Assembly: GCA_021397845.1 (NCBI GenBank)
Contig: CM038052.1
Span: 144,487,854 to 144,551,853 of the forward strand
Reading direction: 5' to 3'
Source: Areca catechu
Taxonomy: Eukaryota > Streptophyta > Magnoliopsida > Arecales > Arecaceae
DNA length: 64,000 bases
The translations under genes and the position numbers were made by a program. This document shows, piece after piece, positions 55,555 through 64,000 of this stretch (its first letter is position 1; the number at the start of each line of letters is the position of its first letter). Under the pieces are notes generated by a model. The model had not been told where the DNA came from. It did not search any database and worked only from the letters and a program-made list of their open reading frames with translations.

Positions 55555-56060
55555 GGGATAAGGTATGTAAGATCATCATAGATAGTGGGAGCTGTGTAAA
55601 TGCCATCTCTACTAGCACTGTCATGATGTTAGGCTTAATCCCAGTTCCCCATCCCAACCCCTATAAAGTTTCTTGGGTAGATTCTACCTCCATACCCATC
55701 CAGTCTAGATGTCAAGTCCAAATCCAAATGCAATCTTATCACGAAAAGATTTGGTGCGATGTCTTACCCATGGGGGTGAGCAGTATAATTCTCGGAAGAC
55801 CTTGGTTGTATGATCATGATGCCACCCTCTTAGGAAAATCCAATACCTGTGTCTTTAGTTTCAATGGGAAGAAGATTACGATCCATTCAGTTCCCCCTAA
55901 GGACAAGGTAACTAAAGGAGCCGGTAAGGTTAAGGAGATGAAAACTGGAGTGAACCTAATCAGTGCTAAGGATCTAGAACAAGAAATTCATAGTGGTTCA
56001 CCCATCTGGATGTTGACTGCTAAGGAACTTAGAACTTCGGAACCCTCAGAGCCTCCTCAA
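55506..56060 (+). pseudogene. G aspartic protease
   Basis: After a frameshift near 55500 and a TAG at 55536-55538 the frame reads KLGDKVCKIIIDSGSCVNAI, with the catalytic D-S-G intact. It continues through YHEKIWCDVLPMGVSSIILG and RPWLYDHDA to the RT linker. It lies between the Gag acidic linker and RT as in other chromoviruses and matures the Gag-Pol precursor. Confidence 0.9.
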
Positions 56061-57410
56061 GAAGTTAAACCTATGTTAAAAGAATTTGAGGATGTCTTTC
56101 CCGAGGATTTGCCAGACCACCTTCCACCTCTTAGGGATATCCAGCATGCCATAGATCTAATCCCAGGAGCGACTTTGCCCAACTTGCCCCATTACAGGAT
56201 GAATCCATCTGAGCATGAAGAACTGCAAAAGCAGGTTGGAGAATTATTGAGGAAGGGGTTTATTAGAGAAAGTCTTAGCCCTTGTGCAGTCCCAGCCTTA
56301 CTGACCCCAAAGAAAGATGGCACATGGAGGATGTGTGTTGACAGTCGTGCCATCAATAAAATTACAATCAAATATAGGTTTCCCATCCCTAGACTAGATG
56401 ACATGCTTGATATGATGGCTGGTGCAATGGTTTTTTCTAAGATTGATCTCAGAAGCGGCTATCATCAGGTTAGGATTAGACCCGGGGATGAATGGAAAAC
56501 TGCTTTCAAAACTAAGGATGGTCTTTATGAATGGGTTGTTATGCCTTTTGGGTTGTCCAATGCCCCTAGTACTTTCATGAGAATTATGACCCAGGTACTT
56601 AGAGCTTTCATAGGAAAATTTGTGGTGGTCTATTTTGATGACATCCTGATCTATAGTAAGACCCCAGCAGATCACCTAGGCCACCTTAGAGCAGTCTGCC
56701 AAGTTTTGAGGAATGATAGACTCTACGGTAATCTTAAGAAGTGTGAATTCATGACTAGTAGAGTTATCTTTCTTGGTTTTGTAGTAACCCCTGACGGCGT
56801 GGCGGCCGATCCTGAGAAGATTAGGTCTATAGTAGACTGGCCAGAGCCAACCAATGTGCATGAAGTTAGAAGTTTCCACGGCTTGGCTACCTTCTATAGG
56901 CGATTCATCAAGGGGTTTAGTACTTTAGCTGCTCCTATCACTGATTGTATTAGGAAGGGAGAATTTTATTGGACTAAGTCATCCCATAAAGCCTTCCTAG
57001 ATCTTAAGGATAAAATGACCCAAGCACCCATTCTGAGATTACCCGATTTTTCTAAAGTATTTGAGGTTGCCTGTGATGCTTCAGGTGTAGGAATAGGTGG
57101 AGTCCTAAGCCAAGAGAATCATCCCATAGCATTCTTTAGTGAAAAACTTAATGATGCTAAGCTTAGGTATTCTACCTATGATAAGGAATTTTATGCGGTG
57201 GTGCAAGCTTTGCGTTACTAGAGACATTATTTGCTACCGCAGGAATTTGTACTATTTTCGGACCATGAGGCTCTTAGATTTCTGAACTCCCAAAAGAAGC
57301 TTAACCCTAGGCATGCTAAGTGGGTAGAATATATCCAGTCCTATACTTTTGTCCTGAAACATAAGGCTGGAGTTGAGAATAAGGTAGCTAATGCCCTTAG
57401 TCGCCGATCT
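56061..57410 (+). pseudogene. G reverse transcriptase and RNase H
   Basis: RT begins near FEDVFPEDLPDHLPPLRDIQ and shows LTPKKDGTWRMCVDSRAIN, FSKIDLRSGYHQVRI and the catalytic YFDDIL box at 56631-56642. RNase H follows with the first Asp in VACDASGVGIGGVL, Glu in YSTYDKEFYAV and Asp in FSDHEAL. The fourth acidic position in V-A-[D]-ALSRR is Asn. The frame is open for 532 codons from 55623 to a TAG at 57219-57221 that replaces an expected Trp. It then resumes in frame. It copies RNA into cDNA and removes the RNA strand. Confidence 0.95.
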
Positions 57411-58380
57411 CTGTTATTAACTTCTGTTAGAACTGAGGTCATAGGGTTTGAGCAAATCAAAGAGGAATATGAGTCTTGTCCGGATTTCACAACTGTGTAT
57501 CAGGATCTAGTTCAAGGGCCATCTAGTAATCACCAGGATTATACCCTTGTAGATGGTTTTTTGTTCTTCAAAAATAGGCTTTGCATCCCTAGAACTTCTC
57601 TTAGGGAATTTTTGATTTGGGAAATCCATGCTGGAGGTTTAGCCGGCCATTTTGGAAAAGACAAGACCATTCTAGCTATTGAAGACCACTTTTTCTGGCC
57701 TAGCTTGAAAAGGGATGTAGCTAATATTGTAGCTAGATGTCGAACCTGTGCTGTTGCCAAACAGCGAAAACAAAACACTGGCCTTATACCCCACTCCCTG
57801 TCCAAGATCATCCTTGGCAAGATGTGAGTATGGATTTTGTGTTAGGTTTACCTAAGACCCAGAGGAGACATGTTTCTATCTGTGTCGTAGTCGACCGATT
57901 CTCTAAAATGGCCCACTTCTTGCCTTGTTCCCAAACCTTTGATGCGTCTAAGGTAGCCACACTTTTCTTCAATGAGATAGTTAGACTCCATGGCCTACCT
58001 AAGACAATCATTTCAGATAGGGATGTCCGGTTCACCAGTTACTTTTGGAAGACCCTTTGGCATAAGTTAGGGACAAAACTTAAGTTTTCAACTGCCTATC
58101 ATCCCCAAACTGATGGCCAAACTGAAGTAGTGAACCGTAGACTAGGAAATCTGCTGAGATGTCTTGTTGGTGAAAACACCAGAAATTGGGATTTATACCT
58201 ACCAAGGGCAGAATTTGCGTACAATGACTCGGTCAATAGGTCTACGGGTAAGAGTCCATTTGAAATTGTACATGGGTACAAACCTCACACACCTCTTGAC
58301 CTAGTCCCTTTACCTGTCCACACTCGAGTCTCCGAGTCTGCTGAGAATTTTGCACAGCATGTAAAAGACTAGCATAAAGA
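57411..58380 (+). pseudogene. G integrase (zinc finger and catalytic core)
   Basis: The HHCC finger (EIHAGGLAGHFGKDKT ... CRTC) is near 57620-57750. A one-base shift near 57785 moves the frame to the core, where the catalytic residues lie in DVSMDFVLGLP, IISDRDVRFTSYF and QTDGQTEVVNRRL. SPFEIVHGYKPHTPLDL follows. A TAG at 58370-58372 (Leu in N1) ends the frame. All three catalytic acids survive, but the two lesions split the protein. Confidence 0.93.
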
Positions 58381-59025
58381 AATTCATGCCAAAATAAATT
58401 TAAGTAATGAAACTTATAAGAAGTTGGCTGATACTCAAAGGCGAGTCAAATATTTTGTTGAGGGAGACTATGTGATGATTAGGTTAAGGCCTGAACGGTT
58501 TCCTCCTGGAACCGTTAGAAAGTTACATGCTAGGGGAGCTGGACCATTTAGAGTGGTAAAGAGAGTAGGATCCAATGCCTATGTGCTCGAGTTGCCTCCA
58601 GAACCAGGCATTAGCTCTACTTTCAACATTACAGACTTAGTAGAGTACAGGGAGCCAGCTGTGATTCCTAGTGAGCCTTTTGAGCCTAACCCTATCATTG
58701 AGAGTGATCCCGACCTTGTGTGTCCACCAACAAACTGGCCTGTGAGGAAAGAGCAGATTGAAAAGATCCTGGATGATCAGGTTATCTCTACTCGTAATCG
58801 AGGATACTAAAGGTACCTGGTCCGCTGGCAAGGAAGGCCAGATTCTGATGACTCTTGGATCTCCCGAGAAGAATTACAAGATTTGGACCCAGACCTCTTG
58901 GAGAGATACCAGAGCCAACTTGAGCCTTACTCGACAGGGTCGAGTTCCTCCCACCCCGGGAGAATTGGTGCGGGCACCAGACTTATAAGAAGACTTCAGA
59001 GCTCCATTTGGATCTCTGATTGACA
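58373..59025 (+). pseudogene. G integrase C-terminus and chromodomain
   Basis: HKEIHAKINLSNETYKKLAD leads into the SH3-like module (GDYVMIRLRPERFPPGTVRK, FRVVKRVGSNAYVLELP), then IEKILDDQVISTRNRGY. A TAA at 58808-58810 replaces the Gln seen in N1, and the chromodomain resumes with RYLVRWQGRPDSDDSWISRE and LLERYQ. The frame runs across the LTR start at 58966 to about 59025 (IRRLQSSIWISD). It would tether the integration complex to marked chromatin. Confidence 0.93.
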
Positions 59026-60645
59026 TTGCCCGAGAAATTAGGGTTTGTAATAAAGGTTGACCTGGTCAACCAGTTTATTTATTTTTATTTATTTCTTGAG
59101 TCACCATTTAAATTTTGTTGAGTCATGTTGACTCGGTGCAAGTCCCGATGTGGTTTCAATTTTATCCAATATGGTGCCGCAATTGTCTTCCAATCAAATC
59201 AAGGTCCAAAATGGTGCCACATTTGTCTTCCAATCAAATCAAGGTCCAAGCAAGTGGAGGCCACACTCCAAGCCACACGCCCAGCCACACTCTGAGCACA
59301 TGCCAGGGTCCAGGAGGCGCCACAGAGGCATCCCAGTGTCATGGTCCCCACATCCAAAGAAGAAAAAAATCAAATTGGAAGCCAATTTAAAGGAGGCGCC
59401 CATACCTGCCAATTTTGTCTAAGCAAAGAAGGAAAGGGACTTCTCTTGGAGAAAAAATCAAAGAAGGACATCCAACCTACTCCTAATTGAAGTTCAAATC
59501 AAAATCAAAGAGCTTAACTTGGAGTGGAAGAAAAGAAGAAATTCCATAAGGAGAAGAGGACTCCAAATCCAAATCCAACTCCAAAGAAGGCGCCATAAAA
59601 AAAAAAAATCCAAAAAAATCCTTTATGGCCGTCCCAAATTTTTTTGAATTCTTGGTCGGCCAAGAGAGGAGGTTTTCTACCTAATCTAGAGGTTGGAGGA
59701 GTTTAGTCCCACATGGGAATTTGTACAAACTTGGAGAAAATTTTAGGTCTATATAATAGACCTCTCTTTGTAACTTTAGAAAATCAATGAAGAAAAAAAT
59801 TATTTTTGCTATTCTCTTGTGTTGAGTAACCTAGGTTTCTCTTCTTCCGCACTATTCTAAGTGTTGAGCTTCGTGAGGGGGTAATCCGGGTTCCATTGGA
59901 GCCTTGAGGAGGTGAGAGATCTCCATCTTTATCCAAAACCCTAGGTTAGCCACTTAAAATCCAAAACCCTAGCCGCCCTTCATTATTTTCAATCCATCGA
60001 ACCCTAGCTCCTTCCATCTCCCATGGCCTCTCTCTCTCTACAAGTCCAGGCCATCCACCTTCATCCAGATCCAGTCTGGCTACTTCAGATCCAGAGCAAG
60101 TTCCAAGGAAAATCACATCAGCTTCCAGGAGAATCCAGTTTTCAGCAATTTCAATCTTCAAGTTCATCAACCTGGTAAATTTTTCCCTTGACTCTTTGAT
60201 TCCATCAATTGTTTTTCTTCTCTTCCAGATCTTGAGTTCAGGAGAAGCCAACCCGCCAAAGGACCAGTATTGGAGGATCCATTGCGAAGATATCTGAATC
60301 CGAGGATCCAACAATCTGCTCGGGAGAGTTCTTCCACCAAAATCTGTGAAGATCATTGTCTGGTTAGGTAAACCATCTCTTCTCTTTATTTCTGTTCTGT
60401 TGAAAGTTCGGAGCGAAACCCTAGGTCTGGGAGTTTCTCAACCCCCAGCGATCCGTTGCTTCTGAACTACTCTGATAATTTAGTTTCCTTAAAATTGTGC
60501 TTTCAATTATCATATTAGTATCTTTCAATGTTAGGTTAACTTTTCTTTGATTTGAAGCCAACTTCTACAAACATATAAAAACAACAAAAAAATTAGTTAA
60601 TCTTAATTTACTTCTGCATCGCATCCCTTTATTTGTTCTGCATCA
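58966..60645 (+). repeat. G 3' LTR
   Basis: The LTR is 1680 bp, TGGTGCGGG to GTTCTGCATCA, followed by the TTCAG duplication at 60646-60650. Just before it, CCCGGGAGAAT is the polypurine-tract position. By eye it differs from the 5' LTR by a small number of substitutions plus the 29-bp duplication, which suggests a recent insertion. Confidence 0.95.
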
Positions 60646-60650
60646 TTCAG

Positions 60651-61129
60651 ACACAGTTTTGTCACCCTGTCTTAATTTGTGCCATTGGCCAAAAAGTTTG
60701 TGCTCATAAGATTTAGCTAGGTACTCTTTTCTCAAATTATTTAGCTAGGTACTCTTTTCTCAACTTTCTCCTTATAGCTTTCCAGGTACTTATTTGTTCT
60801 TCTCTCCAATAACATTCATCCTCAGTAAGTTCCCAATGTCGCTTAGCATATCGGGTTAACCTACGTGTAGCCAAACTAGTCTTCTCTAGCTCTGACATCC
60901 TAGTGTACTCAAAGTACTGATCCATTCTATCCTCCCAACCAATATACCCCTTAGGATCTAGACTTCCATTAAAAGTGGGTGCATAAGGTTGGGTGCTCCT
61001 AATGGGTCTCCTATGGTTGGGTTCTAAGGATAGGTCATGGTATAGGGTTCTCCTAGGGTTGGACTCTATAGTCACACTAGTTGGGCTAGGTTGAGGCTAT
61101 TGATATTGGGTTCCTAATCTAATGGTCAT
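60651..61129 (-). pseudogene. N2 Gag N-terminal region
   Basis: The first ATG in the region is at 61129 (MTIRLGTQYQ followed by a TAG). The Gag body is homologous to G and N1: RSTQPYAPTFNGSLDPKGYI, GWEDRMDQYFEYTRMSELEK. It reads up to GQWHKLRQGDKTVSE at the target duplication of G and continues at 51609. The MSTRN-type start of G and N1 is missing. Confidence 0.87.
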
Positions 61130-62208
61130 GCAAACAATCAAACAATCATTCAAGGTGATGTGGTGCAGCCAAGCATGCAAAAGAAAAAAAGGTTAGTACA
61201 ATCTATGATTTCCTAGACCTAGAGCCAAAACTGAGTGGGTCAGATCAACTTACATCCAACTTAATAACTAATCGTTCCTCTGGCCAGGTAGAGGGTGGGA
61301 GTGTGGGAGGCCCCCCCGCTTTCACAGAGATCCAATTAAAAACCACAACACCACTTAGGTCATTTGACTCTGGACCCTCAACCTTAGACACCATATTCCA
61401 GTAATAGTTGATAAATTGAATGCACTAGTTGGCCCACACAATTTGGACCCAACCTTTTGGTATCACCTAGCTCTCTAGGGCAAATTAAGTCTAATTAATT
61501 TTAATTAAGGTTTGGGTAAGAATGCAAGGAGATTATTTTGGGCCCAGGACATGTTATGACCTCCTGCCCTGATCTGAGATAGAGAAAGTGCCCTTAAGAT
61601 TAGTTTAATGCAAATGATGGCAATCGATGGTCTTGATGCAATCTAAAACAATAAAAATAAATAAAATTTTATGTGTATTTTATGAGGTGGCAAGTTAAGT
61701 TTAGGTTGATTAGGTTAGCAAACAAATTGGGCTTGGGATTGGGGTATGTGGAAGTTGGTTAGGTTTGGTTGAGTAATAGTGCAGAAATAGCAGAATTCAA
61801 AAAATTAGGGTTTTAGATGATGCAGGTTTTGACATAGTTACTAATGCATAAAAAAATCAAAAAAATTACAGAATAGAGGATGGATGATGATTATGAACTC
61901 TACCAAATTTAATACAAAAAAATTATATGATGATGCAAATCCTAGGGTTTTTGGACTGATACAGAAATATTAGGATTTTAGTTAGGGTTTTTAATATGCC
62001 AAATTTTAGTGAATTAGGGTTTTTATAAAATTAAATGAAAATTATAAAAATTATCAAGACAAAATAGAGGACATGATGTGCAAATATCATAGAAAAATAA
62101 AATTCCTAGGTGGTCAAAATTAGATGAAAAACATGCACCTAATGTAGCTAACAGGATGCAGAAATTAGGGTTTATGATCCTAATGCAGATGAATGCTATC
62201 CTAAACCC
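61130..62208 (-). other. N2 5' leader
   Basis: Non-coding. 61279-61395 holds degenerate versions of the leader module (sense CTACCTGGCCAGAGG and ATATGGTGTCTAAGG, the stem no longer complementary). 61530-61602 holds the second block (complement of TTATGACCTCCTGCCCTGAT and of GCCCTTAAGAT). The rest is AT-rich, with repeated TTAGGGTTTT-like words near 61800-62040. Confidence 0.7.
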
Positions 62209-62220
62209 GATTTGATACCA
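62208..62220 (-). promoter_or_regulatory. N2 primer-binding site
   Basis: The minus strand reads TGGTATCAAATCG, an iMet-type site with changes after TGGTATCA. It lies six bases inside the 5' LTR. Confidence 0.85.
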
Positions 62221-62226
62221 AACAGA

Positions 62227-63798
62227 TGTAGGACGAACCTAAGACTAATAAAAAATAGTAAATATAATTTTTTATATATTTTTTTAGATATTAATTCAGT
62301 GGCTAAAGACCTGAAAATAAGAAAGAATCAACAGAAAGACTAGTAATGCTAGAAACTAACATACCCGCAAGATAACTCATGCAGAATATTAATAAACCAG
62401 GACCTGAGAATTGAGAAACTCTTGGCTTAGGATAGTGTACCTATCATCATATTAGAACAAAGGAGGGGGAAGGCTTTTACCAGGCAGCAATTGTAGTTTC
62501 TTCAATGAAGAGATCTCTTAGCCTCTGTATGGCACCCGGAACAACAAGCCTTTGGTTCCCGAATCTGAAGGCGATCTGGACCCGATTTGAGGGCAAAGAA
62601 AGCCTCCTCTGGGAAGGGAAAACACCTCAGGGATCTGAAAAACATCAAGGTTAGGCACAAATCAGGTAATCAAAAAAAAAAAAATAAGATGAAACAAGGA
62701 AGGAAAGGGATTAGGGCAAAGGGCTGGCGGCAAGGAAACAGGAAGAGCTCTTGATCTGGGCATCTTCAAGGCTTCTCTTTTGGATGTGGCTAATGCTTGG
62801 AGGTCTAATTTGCTTCTGGAGCATGGAGGGATTACAAGGATAGGGGTCAATCAACACAAGAGAACAAACCAAACCAACCAAAGAACCAAAACACAAACAT
62901 AAGAATATAGTCTTGAAAACAATTCAGCAGAGTATAATTCATAAGAGTTGATTGATTACAAGAGGAAGAGGGGTGGGGTATTTATAGAGTCCCATGCCCT
63001 CTCCTAAAGGGATTATAAGTCTTCTCCTAGTTAGAATAGGTTTACACAATTTAAGTAGGAGAAAGACTACAAAATAAACTTAGAACTAGGATTATAAGGT
63101 TGACTAGAATAAGAACTTGATTTCCTCCTTCCACTTGAATTCTTCTCCTTAGCTTGGACCAAGTCAACCTTAAGGATGTGTTGGGCTTGGGGGCAGCAAG
63201 GGGTGGCCAAGGATAGGTTGGGCACATGGGCTTTGGGCCCTAGAGGCTTGGGATGCCTGGAGCAGGAATATTCTAGGTATCTTGGTTTTGGGCTAGAATA
63301 TACCTGGAATCTTGGTTCTTAAGGACTTGGACCTAGAGCCTGGGCTGATTTCTCTTAGGCTGGGGCATAGATGGACCTCTGAATTCATGATGTGACCTGG
63401 TCTGGGAATATACTCTAATATCTAGAGGGAATCTGTGCTTCTGGAAAGCATCTAGAGGGCATCTAGGCATCTTGCAGGAATCTTGGACCCTGGGATGGCA
63501 TAGAAGGTCCAATTGGCTGATGTGAAGACCTCCGGCTCCTGGATGAGGCTTGGTGGAACTCCAAAATAGGGTATCCCTTTTTCTTGTACAAAAATTGGAC
63601 TCTCACTGGACTCATACTTAAATACAAGACTCAACAGACTGGACTTGGTTGAGATAAATCAACTAGTCTCAACTTATTATAGGACTCAATCTTACTTGCT
63701 TACAAAATTATGACACATGACTAAGGTTCTAAAAAAAATATTAATCATCAAACTATATGAGATCCAGTGATCTATGTCTGATCCTGGTGTCCCCACCA
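62227..63798 (-). repeat. N2 5' LTR
   Basis: The LTR is 1572 bp, TGTAGGACGAACC to GGTGTCCCCACCA, followed by AGATC at 63799-63803. It is alignable over its full length with 47962-49535. Divergence is clearly higher than for N1 or G LTRs. Frames within it recur in the other LTR and are not genes. Confidence 0.92.
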
Positions 63799-63803
63799 AG
63801 ATC

Positions 63804-64000
63804 CTTAGAATTACTTCATGTGGACCTCATTTGACCTACTAGAATAACTAGTTTGGGAGGCAAGAAGCATGGTCTAGTAATTATAGATGACTTCTCTCGT
63901 TTTACATGGGTGATATTTTTAGATCACAAAGATGAAACATTTTCTTCATTCATTAAGTTTCATAAGAAGACTTCAAATAAAAAAGGTATTTTAATTATCT
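63804..64000 (+). pseudogene. Sirevirus-like integrase, continuation after N2
   Basis: The frame resumes LELLHVDL, then GLVIIDDFSRFTWVIFLDHK DE-type copia integrase core sequence and FIKFHKKTSNKKG, running off the window. The first catalytic Asp (HVDL) is present. A small disturbance lies near 63840-63870. Confidence 0.88.

Larger units (their letters stand above)
51610..60645 (+). mobile_element. G: chromodomain gypsy retrotransposon (chromovirus, possibly CRM-like), nearly complete
   Basis: LTRs lie at 51610-53319 and 58966-60645, with the target duplication TTCAG at 51605-51609 and 60646-60650. An intact iMet primer site follows the 5' LTR. The interior codes in order for Gag with two knuckles, protease, RT, RNase H, integrase and chromodomain, all on the plus strand. 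At least eight lesions disable it. It is inserted antiparallel in the gag of N2, a non-autonomous relative. The chromodomain frame runs into the 3' LTR as in CRM elements; the clade call is tentative. Confidence 0.96.
47962..63798 (-). mobile_element. N2: non-autonomous chromovirus hosting element G
   Basis: LTRs lie at 47962-49535 and 62227-63798. The target duplication AGACC (47957-47961) / AGATC (63799-63803) lies in the Sirevirus-like integrase, where joining the flanks restores the frame (TRP|LELLHVDL). On the minus strand it carries Gag, an acidic tail, a small integrase fragment and integrase C-terminus plus chromodomain, the same order as N1. LTRs differ visibly more than those of N1 or G, so it is older, as nesting requires. 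Confidence 0.93.
43913..64000 (+). mobile_element. Sirevirus-like copia retrotransposon, interrupted by N2, running off the window
   Basis: A probable 5' LTR (about 43913-45561), a degenerate iMet primer site, Gag, protease and the start of integrase lie on the plus strand. N2 (47962-63798) splits the integrase, and the reading frame resumes at 63804. The long Gag with a coiled-coil C-terminal part and second zinc knuckle is Sirevirus/Tork-like. The 3' part and 3' LTR are beyond the window. Confidence 0.85.

Noticed and set aside
55623..58372. Endogenous pararetrovirus as the source of the RT
   Set aside because: LTRs, a target-site duplication, integrase and a chromodomain identify a gypsy retrotransposon. 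No movement or coat protein is present.
58373..59025. Host chromodomain gene
   Set aside because: The chromodomain is continuous with the integrase C-terminus and ends in the 3' LTR, so it belongs to the retrotransposon.
1..64000. CRISPR array, bacterial operon, tRNA or rRNA genes
   Set aside because: There are no regularly spaced short repeats with unique spacers, no ribosome-binding-site gene clusters, and no cloverleaf or rRNA-like sequence. The tRNA-like words are primer-binding sites.

Overview
The window is plant nuclear DNA, almost certainly from a flowering plant. A monocot is possible, but I cannot fix the species. I see no host gene, tRNA, rRNA or CRISPR array in 64 kb. Nearly everything is transposable-element sequence, much of it nested, as expected of pericentromeric or other heterochromatin. 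Most coding remnants carry nonsense codons and frameshifts.

Layout. (1) 1-8023: a minus-strand Ty1/copia element (Copia-1, Tork/Angela-like), cut off by the window start. It sits inside the 3' LTR of (2) 8024-11105, a minus-strand, internally deleted, non-autonomous copia element (Copia-2). (3) 11111-13106: a 33-bp minisatellite, then a degenerate tandem duplication with a long polypyrimidine tract. (4) 13107-14460: a minus-strand LINE reverse-transcriptase fragment with a poly(A)-like end. (5) 14955-22969: a non-autonomous hAT-like element split by a non-autonomous chromovirus, N1 (15170-22251, minus). (6) About 25.0-42.7 kb: a decayed minus-strand CACTA (En/Spm) transposon. Its transposase is split by an Athila/Tat-like LTR element A (27332-41423, plus), whose own 5' LTR is split by a second Athila/Tat-like element B (28810-36367, minus). 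(7) 43.9 kb to beyond the window end: a plus-strand Sirevirus-like copia element. Its integrase is split by a second non-autonomous chromovirus, N2 (47962-63798, minus), whose gag is split by a nearly complete chromodomain gypsy element G (51610-60645, plus). Target-site duplications seen directly support six of these insertions: N1, A, B, N2, G and the hAT-like element.

How the parts relate. G carries Gag with two zinc knuckles, protease, RT, RNase H, integrase and a C-terminal chromodomain, all broken by several lesions. N1 and N2 are its non-autonomous relatives. Both keep the Gag body, a long acidic tail and the integrase C-terminus with chromodomain. Both lack zinc knuckles, protease, RT, RNase H and most of the integrase core, and they share one deletion junction.

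Most interesting signals. First, a small leader module with a covarying CCAAY/RTTGG stem and a fixed GGTGTCTARG flank occurs upstream of gag in N1, G, element B and Copia-1, which spans the gypsy and copia superfamilies. Second, N1 and N2 encode a Gag-acidic-chromodomain architecture. Third, a GTCGAC-rich repeat module is shared by two different copia lineages. Fourth, the U5/primer-binding-site junction is duplicated in two unrelated non-autonomous elements. All similarity judgements were made by eye, and no database search was run.
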